Source of the DNA: Neisseria mucosa
Lineage (GTDB): Bacteria > Pseudomonadota > Gammaproteobacteria > Burkholderiales > Neisseriaceae
Direction of reading: 5' to 3'
DNA length: 64,000 nt
Assembly: GCF_013267835.1 (NCBI RefSeq)
Contig: NZ_CP053939.1
Location: forward strand, 310,001-374,000
Shown: piece by piece, positions 38,135 through 47,289 of the stretch
Numbering within the stretch: the first letter of the stretch is position 1
Layout of the letters: every line of letters starts with the position of its first letter
Program-made: the position numbers and the translations under genes
Notes under the pieces: model-generated
The model's database searches: none
Seen by the model: only the letters and a program-made list of their open reading frames with translations
What the model was told of the DNA's origin: nothing

Positions 38135-39931
38135 ATGAAATCTGTACAACAACGTTTGTCCGCTTTACGCGAAGCCATGAAAAAACATGGCGTGGACGCG
38201 TTTGTCATTCCTTCCGCCGATCCGCACCTTTCCGAATACCTGCCCGAGCATTGGCAGGCGCGCCGCGATTTTTCCGGCTTTACCGGTTCGGCCGGTACTT
38301 TGGTGGTAACCGCCGATAAAGCTGGCGTGTGGACGGACAGCCGCTATTGGGAACAGGCCGGCCAACAGCTTGCGCCAAACGGCATCGAGCTGCAAAAAAT
38401 GGGCGTTGATGCGCCTTATACCGAGTGGCTGGCACAAAATCTGCCCGAGGGCGCAGTGGTCGGCGCGCCTGCCGATATGTTCGCACTCAGCGGCGAGCGC
38501 GGTTTGAAGCAGGCACTTGCCGCCAAAAACATCCGCCTCGAATATCCTGAAACCTTGTTGGACGAAGTGTGGGACGACCGTCCTGCATTGCCGACTCAGG
38601 AAATCTACGTTCACCATCCCGATTACGTTTCCGAAATTGCGGCCGAAAAACTGGCCCGTATCCGTGCGGCCATGAAGGAGCAGGGCGCAGATGCGCATTT
38701 GGTTTCTTCTTTGGACGACATCGCTTGGATTACCAATCTGCGCGGCGACGATGTGCCGTTCAACCCTGTGTTCTTATCTCATCTGTTTATCAGCCAAGAC
38801 AAAGCCGTATTGTTTACCGATGCAGGCCGTCTGAAAGCCGAATCTGCCGAAGCTTTGAAAGCGGCAGGTTTTGAAGTGTTACCTTATGCGCAAGCGGCAG
38901 ACTATTTGGCAGACGTTAAGGGCGCATTGCTGATTGATCCGAACAAAACCGCCGTCGGCACTTTGCGCCGCCTGCCTGAAGATGTTCGTTTGATTGAAGC
39001 CATCCACCCAAGCACATTCTTCAAATCAGTCAAATCCGATGCCGACATCGCCCATATCCGCAATACCATGGCGGAAGACGGCGCGGCATTGTGCGGCTTC
39101 TTTGCCGAGTTTGAACAAATCTTGGCAGACGGCGGCGAATTGAGCGAGTTGGACATCGACGGCATGCTCTACAAACACCGCAGCCAACGTCCCGGCTTTA
39201 TTTCACCAAGTTTCGACACCATCGCCGGCTACAATGCCAATGCCGCCTTGCCTCATTACAGCGCGACACCGGAAAACAACAGCAAAATCAAAGGTGACGG
39301 TATGCTGCTGATTGACTCCGGCGGCCAATACTGGGGCGGTACGACCGACATCACGCGCGTGGTGCCTGTCGGCAATCCGAGTGCGGCCATGAAACGCGAC
39401 TACACTTTGGTGTTGAAAGCGCATATTTCTTTGGCGGAAACCATTTTCCCTGAAAACATCAAAGGCCCGATGATTGATGCCATCTGCCGCAAATCGCTCT
39501 GGCAGGCGCAATGCGATTACGGTCACGGTACAGGTCATGGCGTGGGCTATTTCCTCAATGTGCACGAAGGCCCACAAAGCATTGCCGTTGCCGCCGTACC
39601 GCAACCGCATCACGCAATGAAATCAGGCATGCTGACGTCCAACGAGCCGGGTCTTTACCGTCCGGGCAAATGGGGTATCCGTATTGAAAGCCTGGTCATC
39701 AACCGTCCGGTTGAAAACCCAGAGGAAACCGAGTTCGGCAAATTCCTGTATTTCGAGACCGTTACCCTCTGCCCGATCGATACGCGCCTCATCGATACCA
39801 AACTGATGACCGGTAGCGAAATCGAATGGCTGAACCAATATCACGCCAAAGTGCGCCGCCGTCTCGAGCCTTTGACAGAAGGCGCGGCCAAAGCATGGCT
39901 GATCGAACGCACCGAACCTTTGGCGCGTTAA
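38135..39931 (+). CDS. Aminopeptidase P family Xaa-Pro peptidase
   Basis: 598 residues, the large three-domain form of aminopeptidase P (two creatinase-like N domains, then a pita-bread catalytic domain). The dinuclear metal site is visible: Asp in LLIDSGGQYWGGTTDITR, His in GHGTGHGVGYFLNVHEG, Glu in SNEPGLYRPG and Glu in IRIESLVI. It removes N-terminal residues from peptides with proline in second position, in the cytosol (no signal peptide). Lying inside the opp locus, it probably processes imported peptides. AGGAGA precedes the ATG. An uptake sequence inside the gene (38824-38835) encodes GRLK. Confidence 0.93.
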   Translation: MKSVQQRLSALREAMKKHGVDAFVIPSADPHLSEYLPEHWQARRDFSGFTGSAGTLVVTADKAGVWTDSRYWEQAGQQLAPNGIELQKMGVDAPYTEWLAQNLPEGAVVGAPADMFALSGERGLKQALAAKNIRLEYPETLLDEVWDDRPALPTQEIYVHHPDYVSEIAAEKLARIRAAMKEQGADAHLVSSLDDIAWITNLRGDDVPFNPVFLSHLFISQDKAVLFTDAGRLKAESAEALKAAGFEVLPYAQAADYLADVKGALLIDPNKTAVGTLRRLPEDVRLIEAIHPSTFFKSVKSDADIAHIRNTMAEDGAALCGFFAEFEQILADGGELSELDIDGMLYKHRSQRPGFISPSFDTIAGYNANAALPHYSATPENNSKIKGDGMLLIDSGGQYWGGTTDITRVVPVGNPSAAMKRDYTLVLKAHISLAETIFPENIKGPMIDAICRKSLWQAQCDYGHGTGHGVGYFLNVHEGPQSIAVAAVPQPHHAMKSGMLTSNEPGLYRPGKWGIRIESLVINRPVENPEETEFGKFLYFETVTLCPIDTRLIDTKLMTGSEIEWLNQYHAKVRRRLEPLTEGAAKAWLIERTEPLAR

Positions 39932-39937
39932 CGTGAA

Positions 39938-39977
39938 AGGCCGTCTGAAACGGCGGATACCAAGTTTCAGACGGCCT
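39938..39977 (+). terminator. DUS inverted pair after the aminopeptidase P gene
   Basis: AGGCCGTCTGAAAC pairs with GTTTCAGACGGCCT over 14 bp with a 12-base loop. There is no T run; 187 bases of leader then separate it from oppB. Confidence 0.5.
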
Positions 39978-40163
39978 GATAACAACAATTATCTACAAAC
40001 TACAAAACCTTACCCGACTCCGAATAAAAACAATAACCCGGTCGGAATAGAGAGAGAAACCGGCGCGGCGACGTTACAGATGCCTGCTGCCATTCATCCG
40101 ATTTCCGCTTCAGGTCAGCTTTGTTTTCACGAGTCCGGTATGTTCAGACAGGACAGCCTGATT

Positions 40164-41084
40164 ATGTTGAAATTCATCATCAAACGGATATGTGCTTCCA
40201 TCCCGACCATGCTGGTGTTGATTACCGTATCGTTTTTCCTGATGCGGCTCGCACCGGGCAGCCCGTTCACAGGCGAGCGCAACCTGCCGCCTGCGGTCAT
40301 GGCCAACATCGAAGCCAAATACCACCTCAATGATCCGATGTACCTCCAATATTTCCACTACCTCAAACAATTGGCGCAGGGGGATTTGGGGCCGTCGTTC
40401 AAATATAAAGATTTCAGCGTTAATGAGTTGCTTGCCCAATCCCTGCCGGTATCGGCGGAACTCGGCTTCTACGCCTTTTTGATTGCCGCTATCTTCGGCA
40501 TGTTTATCGGCATCATCGCCGCCTTGAAACAAAACAGTTGGCTGGATTATGCGCTGATGAGCGGTGCGATGACCGGTATCGTCGTTCCCAGCTTTGTGAT
40601 GGCGCCGGTATTGGTGCTGGTGTTTGCTGTCAGACTGCAATGGCTGCCTGCCGGCGGCTGGAACGATGGCGCACTGATGAACTTGATTCTGCCCGTCGTT
40701 ACCTTGTCCATCGGTTATGTATCCAGTATCGCGCGGATTACGCGCGGCGCGATGATTGAAGTATTGAACAGTCCCTTTATCCGCACGGCACGCGCCAAAG
40801 GCCTGCCCATGAGCCGCATCATCCTGCGCCATGCGCTGCGTCCCGCCATGCTGCCGATTGTTTCTTTCTTAGGCCCGGCATTCGTCGGCATCATCACCGG
40901 CTCCATTGTGATTGAAAACGTGTTCGGTATTCCCGGCGTCGGACAATTGTTTGTCAACGGCGCGCTCAACCGCGACTACGGCATGATTTTGGGTTTGACG
41001 ATTTTGGTGGGCATCATGACCATTTTGTTTAACGCCATCCTTGATATCCTGTATGCCATTATTGACCCGAAAATCCGTTATTAA
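40164..41084 (+). CDS. oppB: Oligopeptide ABC transporter permease OppB
   Basis: 306 residues from the ATG at 40164, the same length as E. coli OppB and with the same opening (MLKFIIKRICASIPTML). The upstream frame is open but does not resemble a protein. Six membrane helices are evident, and the ATPase-docking EAA loop is IRTARAKGLPMSRIILRHALRPAMLPI. Near-identity to the enteric protein over LMRLAPGSPFTGER, YLKQLAQGDLGPSFKYKD and the C-terminal IDPKIRY supports a true oligopeptide transporter. Confidence 0.95.
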   Translation: MLKFIIKRICASIPTMLVLITVSFFLMRLAPGSPFTGERNLPPAVMANIEAKYHLNDPMYLQYFHYLKQLAQGDLGPSFKYKDFSVNELLAQSLPVSAELGFYAFLIAAIFGMFIGIIAALKQNSWLDYALMSGAMTGIVVPSFVMAPVLVLVFAVRLQWLPAGGWNDGALMNLILPVVTLSIGYVSSIARITRGAMIEVLNSPFIRTARAKGLPMSRIILRHALRPAMLPIVSFLGPAFVGIITGSIVIENVFGIPGVGQLFVNGALNRDYGMILGLTILVGIMTILFNAILDILYAIIDPKIRY

Positions 41085-41098
41085 TCCCATTTGCGCAA

Positions 41099-41125
41099 AG
41101 GCCGTCTGAAACGTTCAGACGGCCT
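41099..41125 (+). repeat. DUS inverted pair between oppB and oppC
   Basis: AGGCCGTCTGAA, 3 bases, TTCAGACGGCCT. A stable hairpin inside the operon without a T run; it may act on mRNA stability rather than termination. Confidence 0.6.
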
Positions 41126-41156
41126 GAAGAAAGAAGAAAAAGCGAGAGAGAACATT

Positions 41157-42065
41157 ATGTTATTCAAAAAGAAGCAGACTCAGGCCCTTGCAGAGGCAGC
41201 AGAATACGCCCAAGTACACGGCAAAAGCCTGTGGAGCGATGCATGGCGGCGTTTTAAACAGAACAAAGCGGCGGTGTACAGCATTATCATCCTGTTGCTG
41301 ATCAGCATTTTTGTGATTGTGGCGCCATGGATTGTCCGCTACACCTACGACTTCACCGACTGGGACAATATGCAGATTCCGCCGTCCTTTTCTACCCATC
41401 ACTATCTGGGTACGGACTTGCTCGGCCGCGATTTGCTGTCGCGCGCGGCAACCGGTGGACGTATTTCCTTGCTGGTCGGTGTGGCCGGCGCATTGGTGGC
41501 CGTTGTCATCGGTACGCTTTACGGCGCGATTGCCGGCTTTATCGGCGGTAAGCTCGATTCGCTGATGATGCGTTTTTTGGAAATTTTGAACGCGTTTCCG
41601 TTTATGTTTTTCGTGATTCTGCTGACCACATTCTTCGGCCGCAACCTGCTTTTGATTTTTGCCGCCGTGGGTTTGGTGTCTTGGCTGGACGTGGCGCGTA
41701 TCGTGCGCGGCCAAACCTTGAGCTTGAAGCATAAAGAGTTTGTCGAAGCAGCGCGTGTGAGCGGCGTGGCAAAACGTAAAATCGTAACGCGCCACATTAT
41801 TCCGAATGTTTTGGGTGTGGTGATGGTGTATGCCTCATTGTTGGTACCGGGCATGATTATGTTTGAATCCTTCTTGAGCTTCTTGGGTTTGGGCGTGCAA
41901 GAGCCGATGACCAGTTGGGGTTCGATGCTGCAAGAAGGCGCGATTTCGATGGAAGCCGCACCATGGCAGCTGCTCGTGCCGAGTTTCTTCCTGGTAACCA
42001 CTTTGTTCTGTTTCAACTTTATCGGCGACGGCCTGCGCGATGCGCTCGACCCGAAAGACCGCTAA
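41157..42065 (+). CDS. oppC: Oligopeptide ABC transporter permease OppC
   Basis: 302 residues from the ATG at 41157 (GAGAGAG upstream), the same length as E. coli OppC. An N-terminal cytoplasmic stretch and first helix (YSIIILLLISIFVIVAPWI) are followed by the permease core with the GTDLLGRDLLSRAATGGRISL motif typical of OppC/DppC and the EAA loop EAARVSGVAKRKIVTRHIIPNVLG. It ends ALDPKDR. The fused ATPase gene begins 24 bases later. Confidence 0.95.
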   Translation: MLFKKKQTQALAEAAEYAQVHGKSLWSDAWRRFKQNKAAVYSIIILLLISIFVIVAPWIVRYTYDFTDWDNMQIPPSFSTHHYLGTDLLGRDLLSRAATGGRISLLVGVAGALVAVVIGTLYGAIAGFIGGKLDSLMMRFLEILNAFPFMFFVILLTTFFGRNLLLIFAAVGLVSWLDVARIVRGQTLSLKHKEFVEAARVSGVAKRKIVTRHIIPNVLGVVMVYASLLVPGMIMFESFLSFLGLGVQEPMTSWGSMLQEGAISMEAAPWQLLVPSFFLVTTLFCFNFIGDGLRDALDPKDR

Positions 42066-42089
42066 ACCGCAACCAAAAGGATAATCAAA

Positions 42090-43694
42090 ATGACAAAACA
42101 GTTACTGGTTGTAGAAAATTTGGACATCAATTTCGAACTGCATGAGAAAACCGTGCACGCCGTGCGTAATGTCAGCTTTAAAGTGGCAGAGGGCGAAACA
42201 TTGGCTTTGGTCGGCGAATCCGGTTCGGGCAAGTCGGTAACGTCCATGTCCATCATGCGTCTGCTGCCTGAAAAATTTGCCCGTTATGGCAAAGATTCGC
42301 GCATTACGTTTGACGGCATTTCCATTTTGGACGCCGATGAGAAAACCCTGCGCGATTTGCGCGGCAACCGCATCAGCGTGATTTTCCAAGAGCCGATGAC
42401 TTCCCTCAATCCGTTTATGCGCATCGGTACGCAACTGATTGAAGCGGCGCGTGTGCACAATAAAAAGCTCGGCAAAAAAGAGGCAGGACAAAAAGCATTG
42501 GCATTGTTGCAACGAGTTGGCATCAAAGAAGCCGAACGCCGCATGAAGCAATATCCGCACGAGTTTTCCGGCGGTCAGCTGCAACGCATCATGATTGCCA
42601 TGGCGCTCATCAATGAACCCGACCTGCTGATTGCCGACGAGCCGACCACCGCTTTGGATGTGACCATTCAAGCCGAGATTCTCGATTTGCTCCATGATTT
42701 GCAACAGCAAATGGGCATGGCGATTATCTTCATTACCCACGATTTGGGTTTGGCGGAACACTATTCCAAAACCGTCTGCGTCATGCGCAACGGCGAAATT
42801 GTCGAACGCGGCAAAATCAAAGAAGTATTTGCCCATCCGAAACACGAATATACCGCCGAACTCATCAATGCCATTCCCAAAGGCATGAAAGAGCCGGAAG
42901 AAAACAACGCCGGTGTGTTAATCGATGCCGATAATGTCCATGTTTCTTTCGTATTGAAGCAAAACTTTTTCGGCAAACCGCTCAAAACTTTTGACGCCGT
43001 CAAAGGCATCAGCCTCAAAATTAAAGAAGGCGAAACATTGGGCGTCGTCGGCGAGTCCGGTTCCGGCAAATCCACGCTGGGCAAAGCCGTCATGCAGATG
43101 CTGCCTTATACCGGCAATATTTCCTTTGAAGGCAAAGACCTGAAAAACTATACCGCCGAAGAAGCACGCCGTCTGAAATCGCAACGGCAAATTGTGTTCC
43201 AAGATCCGTTCGGTTCGCTTTCCCCACGTCTGACCGTTGGCGAAATTATCGGCGAAGGTTTGACGGTTCATCATCCTGAAATGAACAAAAAAGAACGTAT
43301 CCAGCGCGTTTTAGAAGTCATGAAGGAAGTGTCCCTGCCGCTTGACGCGCTCAACCGTTATCCGCACGAATTTTCCGGCGGCCAGCGTCAGCGTATTGCC
43401 ATTGCACGCGCCGTTATCCTGCGCCCGAAATTCATCCTTTTGGATGAGCCGACCTCTGCACTTGACCGTTCCGTACAATCCAAAGTGGTCGAACTTTTGC
43501 GCGATTTGCAGAAGAAATACGGCCTGACTTATATGTTCATCAGTCATGACCTGTCTGTCGTGCGCGCCGTCAGCGACAATGTGATTGTGATGAAGCAGGG
43601 CGAAATGGTCGAGTACGGCAGCGCGGATCAGATTTTCCACCATCCGCAAAACGACTACACCAAACGTTTGATTAACGCCGCGTTTGATTTGTAG
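42090..43694 (+). CDS. Fused oligopeptide transporter ATPase (OppD-OppF in one chain)
   Basis: 534 residues holding two complete ABC domains. Domain 1 has Walker A GESGSGKS at 42-49, signature FSGGQ at 159 and Walker B LLIADEPTTALD; domain 2 has Walker A at 321-328, signature FSGGQ at 428 and Walker B FILLDEPTSALD. Each has a C-terminal oligopeptide-type extension. In E. coli the opp system uses two separate proteins; a fused chain is known from YejF. Here OppB and OppC of the enteric kind are paired with a fused ATPase. AAAGGA precedes the ATG and a strong terminator follows. Confidence 0.93.
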   Translation: MTKQLLVVENLDINFELHEKTVHAVRNVSFKVAEGETLALVGESGSGKSVTSMSIMRLLPEKFARYGKDSRITFDGISILDADEKTLRDLRGNRISVIFQEPMTSLNPFMRIGTQLIEAARVHNKKLGKKEAGQKALALLQRVGIKEAERRMKQYPHEFSGGQLQRIMIAMALINEPDLLIADEPTTALDVTIQAEILDLLHDLQQQMGMAIIFITHDLGLAEHYSKTVCVMRNGEIVERGKIKEVFAHPKHEYTAELINAIPKGMKEPEENNAGVLIDADNVHVSFVLKQNFFGKPLKTFDAVKGISLKIKEGETLGVVGESGSGKSTLGKAVMQMLPYTGNISFEGKDLKNYTAEEARRLKSQRQIVFQDPFGSLSPRLTVGEIIGEGLTVHHPEMNKKERIQRVLEVMKEVSLPLDALNRYPHEFSGGQRQRIAIARAVILRPKFILLDEPTSALDRSVQSKVVELLRDLQKKYGLTYMFISHDLSVVRAVSDNVIVMKQGEMVEYGSADQIFHHPQNDYTKRLINAAFDL

Positions 43695-43701
43695 AAAAAC
43701 C

Positions 43702-43740
43702 AAAGGCCGTCTGAAAAGAGATTTTCAGACGGCCTTTTTA
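43702..43740 (+). terminator. DUS terminator of the opp locus
   Basis: AAAGGCCGTCTGAAAA pairs with TTTTCAGACGGCCTTT, 4-base loop, then TT. It marks the end of the opp transcript. Confidence 0.82.
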
Positions 43741-43778
43741 AGCGGGGGCTTTTTTCATTTAATTAGCGCTACTATTGC

Positions 43779-45056
43779 CTATGCCTGTGCGGCATCCAAT
43801 GCCTGTGCCAAGTCGGCAAGCAAATCGTCGATATGCTCGATACCCACGCTCAGGCGTACCATGTCGGGGCTGACGCCTGCTGCGGCGAGTTCTGCATCGT
43901 CAAGCTGACGGTGAGTCGTTGTAGCGGGATGGGTAGCCAGCGATTTGGCATCGCCGATATTCACCAAGCGCAGGAAGAGTTGCAGTGCGTCGATGAACTT
44001 CGCGCCAGCTTCACGACCGCCTTTAATACCGAAACTCAGCAAACCTGAGGCTTTTCCGCCGTAGTCTCGGTCAATCAAGGCTTTATACGGACTGTCGGGC
44101 AGGGCAGGATAGTTCACCCATTCGACCTGCGGATGTTTCTTTAAGAATTCGGCTACTTTTAGGGCGTTTTCGCAATGACGTTCCATACGCAGGGCGAGGG
44201 TTTCCAAACCTTGAAGCAGTAAAAATGCGCTGTGCGGAGACAGGGCGGCACCGGTGTTACGCAATGGGACGACACGGGCACGGGCGATATAGGCGGCCGC
44301 ACCAAAATGTTCGCAGTAGTTTACGCCGTGGTAAGACGGATCAGGCTGATTGAAGGTTTTTTCAAAACGCGGATTGCCTGCCCATTGGAATTTGCCGCCG
44401 TCGATAATGGCACCGCCAATCGTTGTACCGTGACCGCCGATGTATTTGGTCAGGGATTGGATAACGATGTCGGCGCCATGCTCGATGGGGCGGAACAATG
44501 TGGGCGTAGCGACTGTGTTGTCCACCATCAGTGGCAGCCCTTGAGCGTGCGCGGCTTGGGCGAATACTGGAATATCAACGACATTGATGGCGGGATTGCC
44601 GATAGATTCGCAATACACCAGTTTGGTACGGCTGTCGGTATTGGCGGCGATTTCTTCGGGTTTGGCCGGATCGATAAAGCGTACTTCAATGCCTTGGCGC
44701 GGCAGGCTGTGGGCAAAGAAATTGTAAGTGCCGCCGTAGAGCGTTTTGGTTGCGATGATGTTGTCGCCTGCTTCAACCAAGGTTTGAACGGCATAGGTAA
44801 TTGCAGCCATACCGCTGGCGACAGCCAATGCGGCGATACCGCCTTCCAAACGGGCAACGCGTTCTTCCAAAACGGCAGTGGTCGGATTCATGATACGGGT
44901 GTAGATATTGCCCGCTACATCAAGGTTGAACAAGTCTGCGCCGTGTTGCGTGTTGTCGAAAGTGTATGAAGTGGTTTGGTAAATGGGGACGGCAGCGGAT
45001 TTGGTAGTCGGTTCGGATTGATAGCCTGCATGCAGGGCAATGGTTTCCCGTTTCAT
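43779..45056 (-). CDS. metY: O-acetylhomoserine sulfhydrylase (Cys/Met metabolism PLP enzyme)
   Basis: 425 residues, the length of MetY rather than the shorter MetB/MetC. It begins MKRETIALHAGYQ and keeps the MetY-specific YTRIMNPTTAVLEERVARLEGG. The PLP lysine is in QSLTKYIGGHGTTIGG. It makes homocysteine directly from O-acetyl- (or succinyl-) homoserine and sulfide, joining sulfur assimilation to methionine synthesis; cysD at 11806 belongs to the same pathway. AAGGA precedes the ATG. The upstream flank is an insertion-sequence remnant. Confidence 0.92.
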   Translation of the reverse strand: MKRETIALHAGYQSEPTTKSAAVPIYQTTSYTFDNTQHGADLFNLDVAGNIYTRIMNPTTAVLEERVARLEGGIAALAVASGMAAITYAVQTLVEAGDNIIATKTLYGGTYNFFAHSLPRQGIEVRFIDPAKPEEIAANTDSRTKLVYCESIGNPAINVVDIPVFAQAAHAQGLPLMVDNTVATPTLFRPIEHGADIVIQSLTKYIGGHGTTIGGAIIDGGKFQWAGNPRFEKTFNQPDPSYHGVNYCEHFGAAAYIARARVVPLRNTGAALSPHSAFLLLQGLETLALRMERHCENALKVAEFLKKHPQVEWVNYPALPDSPYKALIDRDYGGKASGLLSFGIKGGREAGAKFIDALQLFLRLVNIGDAKSLATHPATTTHRQLDDAELAAAGVSPDMVRLSVGIEHIDDLLADLAQALDAAQA

Positions 45057-45148
45057 TTAAATATCCTTGTAGCGATTAAATAATGATAAATAGAGGCCAG
45101 CAGATTCGGATTTGAAGGGCAAACTTTCCATAACGGAAAAGTTCGGTA

Positions 45149-45503
45149 TGCAGCAGCATACAGCCTTTCCTACAAGAAAGATTACCCTGAGCGACACGCA
45201 ACTGACCCAAGAAGAACGATACCACATTCAAGACCTGTCCTGCCACCACACCATCATCGAATGACACCCCATCACAATACCGTTTACCGCGACCTTCTCC
45301 AAGATAAAAGCAACGGCGGTACTTTGTGGCAACAGCTCGGAATATGCAGCAAACCCTACTGCAAACGATACGGCGGCATACAGACCTAAGGCAAAATGCA
45401 CGATCGCGTCGGCATGGAAAACGTCCCTCCATGGTCGAGCAAAAATTCCGTATTGGTGATGGGTAGGCTAATACCCTTGATGACAAAGATCAGAAAAGCG
45501 AAG
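45149..45503 (+). pseudogene. IS30-family transposase remnant (IS1655-like)
   Basis: A decayed transposase read in pieces. The first 38 codons from 45149 include TQLTQEERYHIQDL, the N-terminal IS30 signature, and stop at 45262. The next piece in another frame reads VYRDLLQDKSNGGTLWQQL and SKPYCKRYGG, then a stop. A third reads VGMENVPPW and a fourth VEQKFRIGDG, which matches the VEQKSRIGDWE region. Frameshifts, internal stops and missing middle parts show it is inactive. Terminal repeats were not found. The element was on the plus strand, upstream of metY. Confidence 0.8.
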
Positions 45504-45511
45504 ACCTTTGC

Positions 45512-45569
45512 AAAAATCCCCCAAATTTCTAAATGTCTGGGTAGGACTTTAGGGATTTGGGGGATTTTT
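45512..45569. repeat. 58-base near-perfect palindrome next to the IS remnant
   Basis: AAAAATCCCCCAAAT (45512-45526) and ATTTGGGGGATTTTT (45555-45569) pair perfectly over 15 bp, and the enclosed CTAAA-GTC and GAC-TTTAG extend the stem by about 8 bp. The preceding GACCTTTGC resembles an insertion-sequence end. It may be a small mobile relic or a terminator. Confidence 0.6.
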
Positions 45570-45579
45570 TAAAGGGATT

Positions 45580-45623
45580 AGGCCGTCTGAAACTGCGTCA
45601 TAGAAAGTTTCAGACGGCCTTTA
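45580..45623. terminator. DUS hairpin between IS remnant and tRNA-Ser
   Basis: AGGCCGTCTGAAACT pairs perfectly with AGTTTCAGACGGCCT over 15 bp with an 11-base loop. On the minus strand it lies 88 bases past the tRNA-Ser end. Confidence 0.6.
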
Positions 45624-45710
45624 CGGGATTCTTTGGATTTGAAAATAAAAAAAGACTTGAATCATCAAGTCTCTCATTTCATTTTTCATTAGATAAAAAA
45701 ATATCAAGAA

Positions 45711-45801
<91 letters not shown>

Positions 45802-45816
45802 GTTCTTGAAGCCGTA

Positions 45817-45845
45817 ATATTAATGGAACTTACGGCCTTTGCCAA
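45817..45845 (-). promoter_or_regulatory. Sigma-70 promoter of tRNA-Ser
   Basis: On the minus strand TTGGCA (45845-45840), 17 bases, TAATAT (45822-45817), 15 bases before the tRNA. A 7-bp inverted repeat (GCCGTAA/TTACGGC, 45811-45836) spans the -10 element. Confidence 0.6.
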
Positions 45846-45880
45846 GTGGTATTTTAGGGAAAATATCTAGTATTTTGTTT

Positions 45881-46660
45881 TTATTTGGATTGTTCTTCAC
45901 GCATGAATACCCATTCGGCTTCGTTTGAAGCTGCTTCATTGAATGAATAGCCCTCGTAGTCGAAATTTTTGAGCATTTCAGGCTCGGTAATGCCGTGTTC
46001 TGCCGCGTAGCGTACCATCAAACCGCGCGCACGTTTGGCGTAGAAGCTGATGATTTTGTATTTGCCGTTTTTCTCGTCTTTAAAAATCGGCGTAATCAGG
46101 CGTGCGTTGAGTTTTTTGGTGTTGATGGATTTGAAATATTCTTGTGAGGCGAGGTTGATTAAAACGTCGCTGCCGGCCTGCTTCAGCGTTTGGTTGAGCA
46201 GGTCGGTAATTTTATCGCCCCAAAATTCGTAGAGGTTTTTACCGCGCGAGTTGGCAAAGGCCGTGCCCATTTCCAAGCGGTAGGGCTGCATCAAGTCGAG
46301 CGGGCGCAGTACGCCGTATAGGCCGGAGAGCAAACGGACGTGTTGTTGCAGGTAGTTGATTTGCTCCGGCTTGAGCGTATCGGCGGCAATGCCTTCATAG
46401 ACGTCGCCGTTGAACATAAATACGGCCTGCTTGGCGTTTTCAGGTGTAAACGGCGTGTGCCATACGGCATTGCGTTCAGCGTTGAGCAGGGCGATTTTGT
46501 CGGAAACGTGCATCAGCTCGGCGATTTGTTGAGGGGCAAGTTTGCGCAATTCCTGCATCAGGATTTCTGCTTCGGGCAGAAGGTCGGGCTGGGTAAAGCT
46601 GCTGACGGGGGAGGGGTCTTTTTCGTTGAGGTTTTTGGCTGGGGATAAGACAAAAAACAT
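45881..46660 (-). CDS. yaaA: Peroxide stress protein YaaA (DUF328)
   Basis: 259 residues from the ATG at 46660, giving the canonical [13 protein letters not shown] start; the frame continues upstream without a better site. Family motifs: [38 protein letters not shown] and [12 protein letters not shown], with the C-terminal [14 protein letters not shown]. coli YaaA lowers intracellular free iron during peroxide stress and binds DNA. The gene stands alone between tRNA-Ser and the divergent ridA. Confidence 0.95.
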   Translation of the reverse strand: MFFVLSPAKNLNEKDPSPVSSFTQPDLLPEAEILMQELRKLAPQQIAELMHVSDKIALLNAERNAVWHTPFTPENAKQAVFMFNGDVYEGIAADTLKPEQINYLQQHVRLLSGLYGVLRPLDLMQPYRLEMGTAFANSRGKNLYEFWGDKITDLLNQTLKQAGSDVLINLASQEYFKSINTKKLNARLITPIFKDEKNGKYKIISFYAKRARGLMVRYAAEHGITEPEMLKNFDYEGYSFNEAASNEAEWVFMREEQSK

Positions 46661-46830
46661 AATAATTTCGGCTTTGAAATGAATAATGTGTGGGATTGTA
46701 GGTTTAAAATCGAGGAAGAACAAGACGGGCTAAACGCATTAATTGAATGCTTTTATTGAAACGTATTTCTGTTGAAAGTAAAATTCGAAGCTTCCACCTG
46801 TTTCTGACATTTCTACTTGAGGAGAATATC

Positions 46831-47220
46831 ATGTCTAAAACCATTATCCATACCGACAAAGCCCCTGCCGCAATTGGCGCATACAGCCAAGCAGTCCGCG
46901 CAGGCGATACGGTTTATATGAGCGGTCAGATTCCTTTGGATCCGGCTACGATGACTGTGGTCGGTAATGGCGACTTCCGCGCCGAAGCCGTGCAAGTATT
47001 TAAAAACCTGCAAGCCGTAGCTGAAGCGGCCGGCGGTTCTTTGAACGATATCGTCAAACTCAATGCTTATTTGACCGATTTGGCCAACTTTGCCGTGTTT
47101 AATGAAGTGATGGCTGAATTTATCGAGCAACCTTTCCCTGCGCGCGCGGCAGTTGGCGTGGCCAGCCTGCCTAAAGGCGTTCAGGTTGAAGCGGAAGCAG
47201 TATTGGTTTTAAACGCATAA
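46831..47220 (+). CDS. ridA: RidA family enamine/imine deaminase
   Basis: 129 residues from the ATG at 46831, preceded by GAGGAG. It hydrolyses reactive 2-aminoacrylate-type intermediates produced by PLP enzymes. The YjgF/RidA fold is clear: [46 protein letters not shown], and the substrate-binding Arg in [27 protein letters not shown] pair separates it from apaH, and the two may be read from one promoter. Confidence 0.95.
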   Translation: MSKTIIHTDKAPAAIGAYSQAVRAGDTVYMSGQIPLDPATMTVVGNGDFRAEAVQVFKNLQAVAEAAGGSLNDIVKLNAYLTDLANFAVFNEVMAEFIEQPFPARAAVGVASLPKGVQVEAEAVLVLNA

Positions 47221-47226
47221 TTGATG

Positions 47227-47264
47227 TTTCAGACGGCCTGGGCTGGGCTTGAGGCCGTCTGAAA
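47227..47264 (+). terminator. DUS inverted pair between ridA and apaH
   Basis: TTTCAGACGGCCT and AGGCCGTCTGAAA with a 12-base loop, six bases past the ridA stop. No T run, so read-through to apaH is plausible. Confidence 0.5.
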
Positions 47265-47289
47265 ATAATAACAACGGAAAACAATAATA

